The position numbers and the translations under genes are program-made. A DNA stretch of 64,000 nt from Deltaproteobacteria bacterium (GTDB taxonomy: Bacteria; Myxococcota_A; UBA796; SXON01). The notes below the pieces were generated by a model, which was not told the origin of the DNA, did not search any database, and saw nothing but the letters and a program-made list of their open reading frames with translations. The stretch is from the NCBI GenBank assembly GCA_014191855.1, contig BJHF01000020.1, forward strand, positions 1 through 64,000. The letters run 5' to 3'. Below, piece by piece: positions 33,987 to 42,429 of the stretch; the stretch's first letter is position 1, and the number at the start of each line of letters is the position of its first letter.

Positions 33987-34349
33987 CTACCGCCCCAGAT
34001 CCTCGTACCCGGCCTTGTAGAAGTAGTACGTGTCGGAGCCACAGTGCACGGCGCCACCGTGCCACCCGTCGCCGTTGTAAGACGACTCGGTGTCGAGGGT
34101 GCACTCCTTGCCTACGATGCTGGACTTGTCGCTGTAGTAGGCGTCCTCCGTGCTCAAGTCGGCGATGCGAACGCGCTCGCCCGCCGGCAGTGCGCTGTAC
34201 GCCCGAGCGCCGGAGCCGCCGCCACCCCCGCTGGAACCCGCGTCCACTTCCTGAGCGATCTCCTCAAACATCGAGGCCATGTCGCCGCCACAACAGCAGC
34301 AGCCGCCGGCCGCCAACACGATACCGGCCACGGGGAGGAGCAGCTTCAC
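33987..34349 (-). CDS. Small lipoprotein with one copy of the Cys/Tyr/Trp-rich repeat domain
   Basis: A 120-residue protein (GTG start). The hydrophobic signal MKLLLPVAGIVLAAGG is followed by four Cys in a row (17-20), the first being the likely lipidation site. After a Gly/Ser linker (about 38-48), residues 54-118 form one unit of the domain shared with the two larger proteins upstream in the operon: RVRIADLSTEDAYYSD, IVGKECTL, GDGWHGGAVHC and TYYFYKAGY. I do not recognise this domain. It is the last gene of a leftward operon, 46 bp after the caspase-like gene, and may be a lipid-anchored partner or inhibitor built from the same module. Confidence 0.78.
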   Translation of the reverse strand: MKLLLPVAGIVLAAGGCCCCGGDMASMFEEIAQEVDAGSSGGGGGSGARAYSALPAGERVRIADLSTEDAYYSDKSSIVGKECTLDTESSYNGDGWHGGAVHCGSDTYYFYKAGYEDLGR

Positions 34350-34395
34350 GAGATCACACGGGGGAGTCTGTTCGCGCTAACGTGCCCGCCCCGCT

Positions 34396-36939
34396 TCAGC
34401 GACGTTCCACCGACACGTACGCAAAGTACCAGTACTGGCCTTCGCACGTCATCCCGCCGCCGTAGAACACACCATCGTTGCGGTGGAGGTCCCCGCTTAC
34501 GATGCAGCTCTTCCCGATGTAGTCGGCCCGCTCCGCATAGTAGAGGTCGCCTGAGCCGAGGTCGGTGATGCGAAGCTTCACGCCGTCCTTCACTTTGTCG
34601 CCGAGATCCTGGCCCTTCTTGCCCAGGGAGTCCGCGCCACCCGCGCCCGAGAGGGCAGCCTTGTAGAAGTAGTAGCTCTCCCCGTTGTCGCAGTTGATGG
34701 GGCCGCCGTGCCAGCCCCCGCCGTTGTCGGAGGTCGCATCGGCCGTCGTGCATGACTGTCCGATGATCGAGCTTCTGTCCGCGTAGTACGCATCCTCGCT
34801 CGAAACGTCGGTGATCGTGACCCGCGTTCCCGAGGCCACGGAGCCGGTGAGCTTTCCACCGCTCGTCGCAACCGCCGCCGCCGCCACCTTCGTCTTCCCC
34901 GAGGCCACCTGTACTTTGTAGAAGTACTTCCCGCCGTCGGGGCACTTCATGCCGCCGCCGTACCACAGCCCGTCATTGCGGTGCAAATCTCCATCTACCG
35001 TGCACGTCATGCCCACCAGGTCGAGACGATTGCTGTAATAGGCATCGTCGGAGCTCACGTCTACGATGGTTACAGTCTTGCCGTTCGCGACGTTCTCGCC
35101 CATGTCTTCGGCCCGGCCGGTGCTCGCGGACGTCGCGACCGCAGCCGACGCCAACACCAGCTCCGCCTTGTAGAAGTAGTAGCTCTCGCCGTTCTCGCAG
35201 TCCATGGGGCCGCCGTGGTAGCCGCCGCCGTTGTGCGACATGCCGTCGCCGGCGGTGCAGCTCAGCCCGAGCAGCTCGGAGCCAGGATAGTACGCATCCT
35301 CCGCCGAGATCCCGGTGATGCGTACCTTGGTGCCCGCGGGGATGTCGTACTCGATGTGCGGACTCGCGCTCGTGGGGGCGGGCGCCTTCTTTGCAGCGAC
35401 GGGGGCGCTGCCATCCGCCGGGATGAACGCCGCTTTATAGAAATAGTAGCTCTCGCCGTTCTCGCAGCTCGCGGGACCACCGTGCCAGCCCTCTCCGTTG
35501 TGGTTCGTGTCGGCGTCCGGCGTGCAATACAGGCCGATCATCCCCTCGCGCGAGGAATAGTAGGCGTCGTCGGAGGAGATATCTTCGATCCGCACGCGGG
35601 TGCCCTCGGGGATCGGGCCGAACACCCGGCTCCCCGTCGCGGCCGTGGAGGCGCGACTGCTCGTGAACGCCGAGCGGTCCTGCTCCTCGATCCACGCCGT
35701 GGCCTCCGCCACCTGGGGTACGGGCACCACGATCACGGTATCGTCGATCGCGACGGTCGCCTCGCCGTAGGTCGCGATGTAGGTCTCGACCACTTTTCGC
35801 GTCGCCGATCCACCGCTTTTCAGGACGCTTTTCACCGACGTCCAGTCACGCGCGGCCTTGTCAAGCAGGGTGCTCCGGGCCTCTTCCAGACGCCGGGTGC
35901 GCTCGCTTTCCAGGGCCTTGCGCACCGTGTCCGCGCGGTCCGTCGCCGCTCGCGCTGCGGCATCCGCGCGCGCTGCTTCCGCCGCCAACGCCGCAAAGTC
36001 GGTACCGCCGGTGCTGTACGTCGGCGAGCCGACCGGAGGCACGTAGGCCGGCTCGGGAACGACCACCTCCACGCGGAGGTCGGGCCCGGTTTCTTTGGCG
36101 CCCTTCACCATCGCCCAGCCTTTCGGGTAGTCGATGGCGAGCTGCGGATTCTGCTGGGTAATCCCGACGGCCGACAGGGATTGTGCGATGTACTCCTGGG
36201 CTTCGTCGGCGCTCACCGATCCGTCCTTCTTCCCATCGAGCTGCCCATCCGCCCAGCCGCGCCCCGCTCCCACCCAGAAATAGGTGAACGCGCCGTGGCC
36301 GGTGCCCGGGAGCGGACGAGCCAGCTCCGAAGGCCCGGCGGCGTTCCACTCGGCGATTCCTTTCACCTGGGTGATCGCGGCGCTTGGAACGACAAAACGC
36401 GTGCCGGCTTCCAGAACGCTCCCGCCCTGACGGGTGCCCCCGTTGAAGCAGGCATCGATCACCATCATGAGCTGCGCGCCCTGCGACGTGCCAAGCTTTT
36501 TGATCTCCGCGACAGTGACCGAACGCGCGGACATGGCCTCCGGGGCCGTCGGCACGTCGTCGCCGAACAGCAGGCGTTCACCGCTGGGAGAAGCCCCGCC
36601 ATGCCCGGCAAAGTAGAACCACAACGTGCCGCCGGAGCCCACCTGGTGCGCCATGTCCTGGAGCGCGCCGAGGATCACCTCACGGGAGGCCCCGGCCGTG
36701 AGCAAGCGCACCTTCGCCGGCGCCACGCCACGTGTATACACAAGGAAGTCCCGTACCAACTTTGCATCTGCGGTTGCGCCGGGCACGTCGGCTACCCGGA
36801 GGTAATCCTCCACACCGATCACCACGGCCGCGTCGCTCGCATTCGCGGCGCCCGTCTTGAGGGGGGCGCCGTCGAGCATCGGGAGCGGGTCGGCGGCAAA
36901 CGCCGATGTGGAGAGCAGCGCGAGCATGGAAAGCAACAT
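34396..36939 (-). CDS. Exported caspase-like (C14) protease with five copies of an unrecognised repeat domain
   Basis: An 847-residue protein. Signal peptide about 1-15 (MLLSMLALLSTSAFA). Residues 35-270 are a caspase/metacaspase fold: VVIGVEDYL, LWFYFAGHGG with catalytic His113, MMVIDACFNGG with catalytic Cys164, and TGHGAFTYFW. An EF-hand-like DGKKDGSVSADEAQEY (about 236-251) follows. A helical charged region spans 315-380. Five repeats follow at about 443-505, 533-594, 616-678, 700-762 and 783-845, each with V-x-I-x-D/G-x-S-x-x-D-A-YY, an IG-x-x-C core, a G-W/Y-x-GG-P/M-x-x-C core and YYFYK. Catalytic residues are intact, so protease activity is plausible; substrate and role are unknown. 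Confidence 0.85.
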   Translation of the reverse strand: MLLSMLALLSTSAFAADPLPMLDGAPLKTGAANASDAAVVIGVEDYLRVADVPGATADAKLVRDFLVYTRGVAPAKVRLLTAGASREVILGALQDMAHQVGSGGTLWFYFAGHGGASPSGERLLFGDDVPTAPEAMSARSVTVAEIKKLGTSQGAQLMMVIDACFNGGTRQGGSVLEAGTRFVVPSAAITQVKGIAEWNAAGPSELARPLPGTGHGAFTYFWVGAGRGWADGQLDGKKDGSVSADEAQEYIAQSLSAVGITQQNPQLAIDYPKGWAMVKGAKETGPDLRVEVVVPEPAYVPPVGSPTYSTGGTDFAALAAEAARADAAARAATDRADTVRKALESERTRRLEEARSTLLDKAARDWTSVKSVLKSGGSATRKVVETYIATYGEATVAIDDTVIVVPVPQVAEATAWIEEQDRSAFTSSRASTAATGSRVFGPIPEGTRVRIEDISSDDAYYSSREGMIGLYCTPDADTNHNGEGWHGGPASCENGESYYFYKAAFIPADGSAPVAAKKAPAPTSASPHIEYDIPAGTKVRITGISAEDAYYPGSELLGLSCTAGDGMSHNGGGYHGGPMDCENGESYYFYKAELVLASAAVATSASTGRAEDMGENVANGKTVTIVDVSSDDAYYSNRLDLVGMTCTVDGDLHRNDGLWYGGGMKCPDGGKYFYKVQVASGKTKVAAAAVATSGGKLTGSVASGTRVTITDVSSEDAYYADRSSIIGQSCTTADATSDNGGGWHGGPINCDNGESYYFYKAALSGAGGADSLGKKGQDLGDKVKDGVKLRITDLGSGDLYYAERADYIGKSCIVSGDLHRNDGVFYGGGMTCEGQYWYFAYVSVERR

Positions 36940-36945
36940 GGCGAC

Positions 36946-37860
36946 CTACTTGACGTCCACGCGGACTTTGTAGAAGTAGTAATAGTTCTTCTTGCAGGTG
37001 AGCCCGCCGCCGTACCAGTCGGCATCGTTCTGCGGGTGGAGGTCCCCCGTGACCTTGCACGCCTTTCCGATGAGGCTCATCCGATCGGAAAAGAAGGCGT
37101 CATCCGGCGAAACATCCTTGATCACCACCTTCGTGCCCTCGTCGAGCACCCCTGGCTCCGAGGTGCGGTCGTCGCCCCCGCCAAGGAGCGCGCCGAGCAC
37201 GCCTCCCGACTCGACCTGCGGCTGGATGTCCATGTTGCCGTGCGTCGGGTCCGTTACGAGGCCGACCTTGTAGAAATAGAAGGTTCGCCCATCCCAACAC
37301 GTCATCGGGCCGCCATGCCAACCGTCCTGGTTGTAGCTCATGTCGTCGGTCGGGTAGCAAGTCACCCCGACGATCTCGGCGCGATCCGAGAAGTAGGCGT
37401 CTTCCGGGGAGAGGGCCACGATCCGCACCGCCTCGCCGGCATGCACGTCGCGACGCAACGACTCGCTCGGCGCGACGTTCGGGCTGCCGGTCACGATGGG
37501 TGGCGGAGATGTGGGCGCCGGGAGCCCGGCCCCGTCGAGCTTGATCGACGAGCCAAGGCCCGCCGCGATCGAGGTGGCCGACACCGAGCGCGGTTGCGGC
37601 TGGGTTCCAGGCACCGAGACCGACACGCCCGTGGTGTTGTAGGTCACCCCGTTTGCGCAGACCAATTGCCCGCGCCACCACCCGTCCCCGCTGGAAGCGA
37701 GCGGCAGCTTGCCGACGGCGCACACCTCGCCGAGCATCGCGCCGCGCTCCATCGCGTTCGGGTCGTTCCCCGCCACGTCCGTCACCACCACCGTGGTACC
37801 GGGGCCGAGCGTGAGGCTGCCGGCCAGGGCCGAGGCCGCGCTGAGAATCACAAGAAGCAT
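36946..37860 (-). CDS. Exported protein with three copies of the same repeat domain
   Basis: A 304-residue protein with signal peptide MLLVILSAASALAG. The first repeat (about 17-82) is diverged: it keeps GTTVVVTDV, MLGEVCAVG and GWWRGQLVC but lost the YYFYK end. The second (about 137-201) is of type A (AYFSD, VGVTC, GWHGGPMTC, FYFYKV) and the third (about 237-303) of type B (AFFSD, LIGKACKV, GDLH, WYGGGLTC, YYFYKV). Linkers are rich in Pro, Ser, Gly and Asp. It has no enzymatic domain. The stop is 6 bp before the caspase-like gene, so co-translation is likely. Confidence 0.82.
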   Translation of the reverse strand: MLLVILSAASALAGSLTLGPGTTVVVTDVAGNDPNAMERGAMLGEVCAVGKLPLASSGDGWWRGQLVCANGVTYNTTGVSVSVPGTQPQPRSVSATSIAAGLGSSIKLDGAGLPAPTSPPPIVTGSPNVAPSESLRRDVHAGEAVRIVALSPEDAYFSDRAEIVGVTCYPTDDMSYNQDGWHGGPMTCWDGRTFYFYKVGLVTDPTHGNMDIQPQVESGGVLGALLGGGDDRTSEPGVLDEGTKVVIKDVSPDDAFFSDRMSLIGKACKVTGDLHPQNDADWYGGGLTCKKNYYYFYKVRVDVK

Positions 37861-37882
37861 CGGGCTCTCCTCCAGCGCCCGA

Positions 37883-39685
37883 CTACGGGCCCACGTCGAT
37901 GGTTTCGCCGAAGCTCGGCGTGATACGAATGCCGTCTACCGCACAATTCCCGTCCAAGCCGACCACCACCACGGTGTCCTGCTGCTGCCCCGTCACCCCG
38001 TAGCCGCCCGAAACGTCGAAGGTTTGGGTGGTCCCGCTCGCGTCCACATCCACCCGGGTGCCGACGGCGAGCCCGCTGATCGTCAGGGATGTCCCCCCGA
38101 GGCGATTCTCCCAAAAATGGAGCGTGTTCTCCGTCCACGGTGAGCCGCCGCGGGCGTGCGAAGATCCGGTCACGACGTCAAGGTCCCCGTCCCGGTCGAA
38201 GTCGGCCACGGCTTCCCCGTGCGGCCACGGCTGGTTCAGCCCCGTCGCATCGCTTACATCCTCGAAGGTGCCATCGCCCAGGTTGCGCCAAACGAACAGG
38301 TGGGTGTCCTCGTAGTCGGAGTCGACGAGGAGGATGTCTTTCCATCCGTCGAGATCATAGTCAAAGAACGCCCCTTCGAGGTCCCCTTCGTTCCAGTCCC
38401 CCGTCTTCGGCTGCTTGCGGGCGAGCCCGTTCTCTTCGCTGTCGGCCCGCTCAAACACGCCTTCGCCGTCGTTGAGCAACAACTGGCTCCCATCGCCGCT
38501 GCCCCCGGCCCACTTGTGGTGGATCTCGGTGTGGAACAAGTCGAAGTCCCCGTCATTGTCGATGTCGCCGCACACCGTGGTGAACGTGTTGCCCGCGAGC
38601 CGCGCGGGCTGGTCGTCCCAACCCGGCGTCCAGTAATTGTTGGGGAAGGCCCCATCACAATCCACCGTCGGCTTGGGATCGCAGCTCGCTGCCTCACAGT
38701 AGCAGGCGTACCAGAGGTTGTCGGTATAGTCGAGGTTGTCGTCGGCATCGATGCCGGCCGATTCGCCGATCTCCTCCCACTCTCCGCCGGACTGCGAAAA
38801 CATCAGGTTCCACGAGCGCGCGTAGGTGGACTGGATCAGCTCCGCCGCGCCATCCCCGTCTACATCGCACGCCGTGGCGCCGTACCCGGGCCGCCGCCGG
38901 TCACGGTCGAGGTACTGATCCGCGGTGCGCGTGGGTTTGAGGTCCATCGCCGTGCCGCTGGTCACATCCTCGAACGTACCGTCTCCCCGCCCTTCATAGA
39001 GCTTGGGCGGCCCGGCATCGTAATCCACGCCGTACTTCGAGTACCACGACACCACCCACAAGTCGGGGTAGTTATCCGCGTTTACATGGGTGAATGACGC
39101 GCTCACGGTGGACTTGAGCACGTCTCCCACGCCGCTCGCCGCGACCCGGCTGAAGTGCCCGGCGCCGTCGTTGAGGAAGATGGCGTCCCGCTCTCCCGTG
39201 GTGTCCTCGCTGCCTTCGTCGTAGTTTCGCCCGGCGAAGAGGTCGAGGTCCCCATCCAGGTCCACGTCCGCGGCGGCGTACGTCGCGTGCCCCGTTCCCA
39301 ACGCGCCATCTTCGCCCACCAACAGGCCGCTCTCGTCCGATTCGTCGAGGAACACCCGCCGCCCGCCGGACTCACGGTTCATGAGCACGCGATGGTAATA
39401 GATGCCCGAGGCCGGATCGTCGCGAGTGGTACCGCTTGCTTCGTTCACGATGAGGTCTGCGTACCCGTCCCCGTCGAGATCCACCGTCATCATGTTCGAG
39501 GCAGTGAAGCCATCGAGGCCCCAGGCGGTCGTCTCCTCCACAAAAGCGGGGCTTGTCTCTGAATAGTCCTCGGCCTCCCCATCGCAGGAGAAGCGAACTT
39601 CCACCCCATCCGGGAGGTTGGCCCACTCGCTTTCGGACGCGGTGTCCTCGATGGGCGGACAAGCGAGCAGGAGCGTGAGCAACAT
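37883..39685 (-). CDS. FG-GAP/VCBS-repeat lipoprotein with ASPIC/UnbV-like C-terminal domain (CRTAC1 type)
   Basis: A 600-residue surface lipoprotein (signal MLLTLLLAC, Cys at residue 9). Seven Asp-rich FG-GAP/VCBS loops are visible: VDLDGDGYADLIV, VDLDGDLDLFAG, VNADNYPDLWVV, VDGDGAAELIQ, IDNDGDFDLFH, YDLDGWKDILLV and FDRDGDLDVVTG, which build a calcium-stabilised propeller. The last ~70 residues (SLTISGLAVGTRVDVDASG through DTVVVVGLDG) match the ASPIC/UnbV type that closes such proteins. An extra Cys-rich insertion sits at about 305-330 (ACYCEAASC). It heads the leftward operon leading into the repeat-domain genes (22-bp gap). Confidence 0.85.
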   Translation of the reverse strand: MLLTLLLACPPIEDTASESEWANLPDGVEVRFSCDGEAEDYSETSPAFVEETTAWGLDGFTASNMMTVDLDGDGYADLIVNEASGTTRDDPASGIYYHRVLMNRESGGRRVFLDESDESGLLVGEDGALGTGHATYAAADVDLDGDLDLFAGRNYDEGSEDTTGERDAIFLNDGAGHFSRVAASGVGDVLKSTVSASFTHVNADNYPDLWVVSWYSKYGVDYDAGPPKLYEGRGDGTFEDVTSGTAMDLKPTRTADQYLDRDRRRPGYGATACDVDGDGAAELIQSTYARSWNLMFSQSGGEWEEIGESAGIDADDNLDYTDNLWYACYCEAASCDPKPTVDCDGAFPNNYWTPGWDDQPARLAGNTFTTVCGDIDNDGDFDLFHTEIHHKWAGGSGDGSQLLLNDGEGVFERADSEENGLARKQPKTGDWNEGDLEGAFFDYDLDGWKDILLVDSDYEDTHLFVWRNLGDGTFEDVSDATGLNQPWPHGEAVADFDRDGDLDVVTGSSHARGGSPWTENTLHFWENRLGGTSLTISGLAVGTRVDVDASGTTQTFDVSGGYGVTGQQQDTVVVVGLDGNCAVDGIRITPSFGETIDVGP

Positions 39686-39694
39686 GGCGCCCTT

Positions 39695-39700
39695 ACGCTA
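39695..39700 (-). promoter_or_regulatory. TAGCGT -10-like hexamer 9 nt before the 39685 start
   Basis: On the minus strand TAGCGT precedes the ATG of the FG-GAP lipoprotein by nine bases. The 43-bp divergent gap also carries the TATGCT box of the opposite gene. Confidence 0.35.
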
Positions 39701-39716
39701 CCCCGACCGGGCCGGC

Positions 39717-39722
39717 TATGCT
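39717..39722 (+). promoter_or_regulatory. TATGCT -10-like hexamer 6 nt before the 39729 start
   Basis: TATGCT, six bases, then ATGATG at 39729. This is the same arrangement as at 24234 and 6933. Confidence 0.5.
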
Positions 39723-39728
39723 CGCCGG

Positions 39729-40886
39729 ATGATGCTCGGCTTGCTCTTCGCGTGCGGCGGCGATGTGGTGCACCACCCGGAGCCAGAGGGCGACTCGGCG
39801 GCGCTCGGCCTGTCGATCGCGGCCCTTGAGCCGGCGGCCGGCCCCGCGGCGGGCGGCACCTTCGTTCGGATCGCGGGCTCCGGCTACACCACGGCGAGCG
39901 CGGTCACCGTGGCAGGCACCCCCTGCGCCACCCTCACCTTTTTGTCCTCCGTCGAGCTTTTCTGTACCACGCCCCCGGGCGTCATCGGCGCAGCGGAGGT
40001 CGTGGTGACCGATGGGGACGAGGCCGCCAGCAGCGCCTTCGAGTACCTCGCCGACGATGCCGACACGGGGGACACGGACGAACCCGTCGCCACGATCACG
40101 AGCTGCACGCTCGACTCACCGGCCAGCATGGTCGTGGAGAGCGACAATTATGGAGACACGGTCCTCGGGAGCGTGGTCGTGGCCGGACGAACGGAGGGCG
40201 AAGGTCAGGCGCCGGGGGTCGAGGGCGGCCTCGGCTGGGGGCCGGCGGGCTCCGACCCGAGCACGTGGGAGTGGTGGGAGCTGGGGTACGTCGCCTCGGC
40301 GGGCGATGCGGACCAGTACGACGCCAGCTTCTACATCGATGTCGTCGCCGCGCTGGAGTACACGGTGCGGTTCCGGGTCGACCACGGGGCGTGGACGACC
40401 TGTGAGCTTTCGACCGGCGGTTACGGGCAGCTCGAGGCGACACCGCCTACGGTGGAGGAGCCCGTGGACTACTGCCATACGCAGTGGCCATGCAGCCTCA
40501 CCGTGGAGGCGGGCGAGGACTCCGAGCCGGTTTACGCCTGGATCTACGAGTGGGGGGCGAGCGATCAGGTTGGGCCGGGGGAGGGGCTGCAGTTCGAGCT
40601 GGGTGTGGGCAACGACGGAACGGACCCGCTCGCCGACAACAGCTGGTCGTGGTCGCCGATGACGTTCAACGAAGACAAGGACGGCGGGATCGTGGGCGAT
40701 CACGCCAACGACGAGTTCATGGGCAGCTTCGTCGCGCCGATGACGCCCGGCTCCTACGACTACGTGGCGCGCGCGAGCGCGGACTACGGGCTCACCTGGA
40801 CGCTGTGCGACCTTGGGGGCGACAGCTGCAGTTTTGGGGGTTCCACCGACGGGTACGATGATCCGGGGGAGTGCACGGTGCCGTGA
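39729..40886 (+). CDS. TIG/IPT-domain lipoprotein, function unknown
   Basis: A 385-residue exported protein. The signal MMLGLLFAC puts the lipobox Cys at residue 9. Residues about 28-112 look like an IPT/TIG Ig-fold (LEPAAGPAAGGTFVRIAGSGY; AVTVAGTPC; VELFCTTPPG). An Asp/Thr linker follows (DDADTGDTDEP). The remainder consists of two or three beta-rich segments with paired Cys (AWTTCELSTGGYG; DYCHTQWPCSLTV; WTLCDLGGDSCSF) and many Trp and Tyr; no family recognised. It diverges from the FG-GAP operon. The long frame back to 39618 lacks an export signal. Confidence 0.75.
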   Translation: MMLGLLFACGGDVVHHPEPEGDSAALGLSIAALEPAAGPAAGGTFVRIAGSGYTTASAVTVAGTPCATLTFLSSVELFCTTPPGVIGAAEVVVTDGDEAASSAFEYLADDADTGDTDEPVATITSCTLDSPASMVVESDNYGDTVLGSVVVAGRTEGEGQAPGVEGGLGWGPAGSDPSTWEWWELGYVASAGDADQYDASFYIDVVAALEYTVRFRVDHGAWTTCELSTGGYGQLEATPPTVEEPVDYCHTQWPCSLTVEAGEDSEPVYAWIYEWGASDQVGPGEGLQFELGVGNDGTDPLADNSWSWSPMTFNEDKDGGIVGDHANDEFMGSFVAPMTPGSYDYVARASADYGLTWTLCDLGGDSCSFGGSTDGYDDPGECTVP

Positions 40887-40926
40887 CGAGCGGGGCGGGC
40901 GCGGGGTGAGTTAGCCCCCGCCCGCC

Positions 40927-42252
40927 ATGTCGAAGTTCGGTCGCCTCGCAAAACTCGGTTCGCTCACCACCCGCGTCACCGGCAGCTACCTCGGGCAGCA
41001 GCTCGCCGGCCTGGTGCAGAGCGAGGAGAAGCGGAAAGAGGCGCTCGATCGCCTGCACATCCACAACGCGGGCCGCATCGTGGAGAACCTCGGCGCGCTG
41101 AAGGGCGCGGCGATGAAGGTGGGGCAGGCGGTGGCCCAGGTGGCCGACAGCATCGACATGCCGGCGGATGCTCGTGCGATGCTGGGCAAGCTGCACGACA
41201 AGGCGGAGCCGGTGCCGTGGGAAACGGTGAAAGCGAGGATCGAGCTGGAGTTGGGTGGGCCGGTAGAGTCGGTCTACAAGAGCATCGATCCCTCCCCGCT
41301 CGGAACGGCGTCGCTCGGCCAGGTGCACGCCGCCACGCTCCCCGACGGCAGCGACGTGGTGGTGAAGGTGCTGCACATGGGCGTGGAGGACGCGATCCAC
41401 AGCGATCTGAGCGCGCTCAAGAACATGTTGATCGGCGGCCGGATGCTGCGCCGCAGCAAGGCCGAGATCGACTCGTGGTTCGACGAGATCGACGCCCGCC
41501 TCGCGGAAGAGATCGACTACGAGAACGAAGCGCGCAACCTGCAAACCTTCCGCCGCGCGCTCATCGACGACCCGGATGTGACCGTGCCCCGGGTGCACGA
41601 AGGGTGGTCCACGCGCCGCGTGCTCACGATGGAGCGGCTGCACGGCAAGCCGCTGGCCGCGTTCGTCGCCACGGGCACGCCCGAAGCGAGGCAGCGGGCC
41701 GGTGTCACGCTCGGGCGGGTGTTCTTCGACCTGTTCTACGGCCACCGGATGATCCAGGCCGATCCGCATCCCGGGAATTTCATTTTCGCACCAGACGGGA
41801 AAATCGGTCTGTTGGATTTTGGCTGCGCCCGCTTCTTCGACCTGGAGTGGGTGGCCGAGTATGGCGCGTGTGCCATCTACACCCGTCGCAACCAGCGCGA
41901 GTTGATGATGCAGCACGCGGTGAAGTTGGGGGCGCTCTCCGAACGGGATGCCGACGCGGAGGAGACCTTATGGGCCCTCGGCCGCGCCATCGGAATCCCC
42001 TTCCGCGATGGCCCCTTTCTCACGGGCGGGCCGGACGACAACGCCCACGAGCAGATCGCCCGGGTGATGCCCAAGGTGATGATCAACAACAAGCTCCGCG
42101 CGCCCAAGGAGCTGGTGTTCTTGCACCGCTCGCTCGGTGGCATCTACTCGCTCAACAAACAACTGAAGCCGATGCACGACTGGGGCGAGGTGATCGAGCG
42201 GGCGTATGCGAAGACGTTGCGCGATACGGGGCGGAGGTTGGTGGAGGGGTGA
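40927..42252 (+). CDS. UbiB/ABC1/ADCK-family atypical kinase
   Basis: A 441-residue cytoplasmic protein. The family signature is complete: the KxGQ helix in ALKGAAMKVGQAVAQ, the Ala-rich nucleotide loop ASLGQVHAATLPDG followed by VVVKVLH (Lys), EEIDYENEARN, and the catalytic DPHPGNF and GLLDFGCAR. In the family these proteins support ubiquinone or other isoprenoid lipid synthesis or handling, as ATPases rather than protein kinases. There is no C-terminal transmembrane pair like that of UbiB, so it is closer to the soluble ADCK3/ABC1 type. No ubi genes are nearby. Confidence 0.9.
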   Translation: MSKFGRLAKLGSLTTRVTGSYLGQQLAGLVQSEEKRKEALDRLHIHNAGRIVENLGALKGAAMKVGQAVAQVADSIDMPADARAMLGKLHDKAEPVPWETVKARIELELGGPVESVYKSIDPSPLGTASLGQVHAATLPDGSDVVVKVLHMGVEDAIHSDLSALKNMLIGGRMLRRSKAEIDSWFDEIDARLAEEIDYENEARNLQTFRRALIDDPDVTVPRVHEGWSTRRVLTMERLHGKPLAAFVATGTPEARQRAGVTLGRVFFDLFYGHRMIQADPHPGNFIFAPDGKIGLLDFGCARFFDLEWVAEYGACAIYTRRNQRELMMQHAVKLGALSERDADAEETLWALGRAIGIPFRDGPFLTGGPDDNAHEQIARVMPKVMINNKLRAPKELVFLHRSLGGIYSLNKQLKPMHDWGEVIERAYAKTLRDTGRRLVEG

Positions 42253-42271
42253 AATAGGGGGGGCGTCGGTG

Positions 42272-42324
42272 GGCGAATCGCGGTTCCCGGTCCCGTGGTT
42301 GAGCGGGGTTCGCGGCGATTCGCG
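42272..42324. other. Imperfect inverted repeat after the UbiB-like gene
   Basis: GCGAATCGC at 42273-42281 and GCGATTCGC at 42315-42323 are perfect inverted arms separated by 33 bases. They lie 20 bp downstream of the 42252 stop in a 177-bp intergenic region otherwise without a gene. They could be part of a terminator or a protein-binding site. Confidence 0.3.
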
Positions 42325-42429
42325 GCCGCCCGCGGACACGGGCTCTCGCGGTGCGCCGCCACCCCCTCCACGACCAAGGCGACGAGCGATCCGCGCACCG
42401 CCCAAATCCCGCCCCTTCCCTTCCCCCCC

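Noticed and set aside
34396-36939. Caspase-like gene as part of an antiviral defence system
   Set aside because: It has a signal peptide and disulfide-type repeats, and its neighbours are exported proteins; no sensor, gasdermin, nuclease or CRISPR gene is nearby. An extracytoplasmic role is more likely.
34981-37923. Long plus-strand open frame (980 codons) opposite the caspase-like and repeat genes
   Set aside because: It is a shadow of the strongly biased GC codon use on the minus strand; its product is Arg/His/Gly/Val-rich without any domain, while the minus strand shows clear repeats, signal peptides and catalytic motifs.
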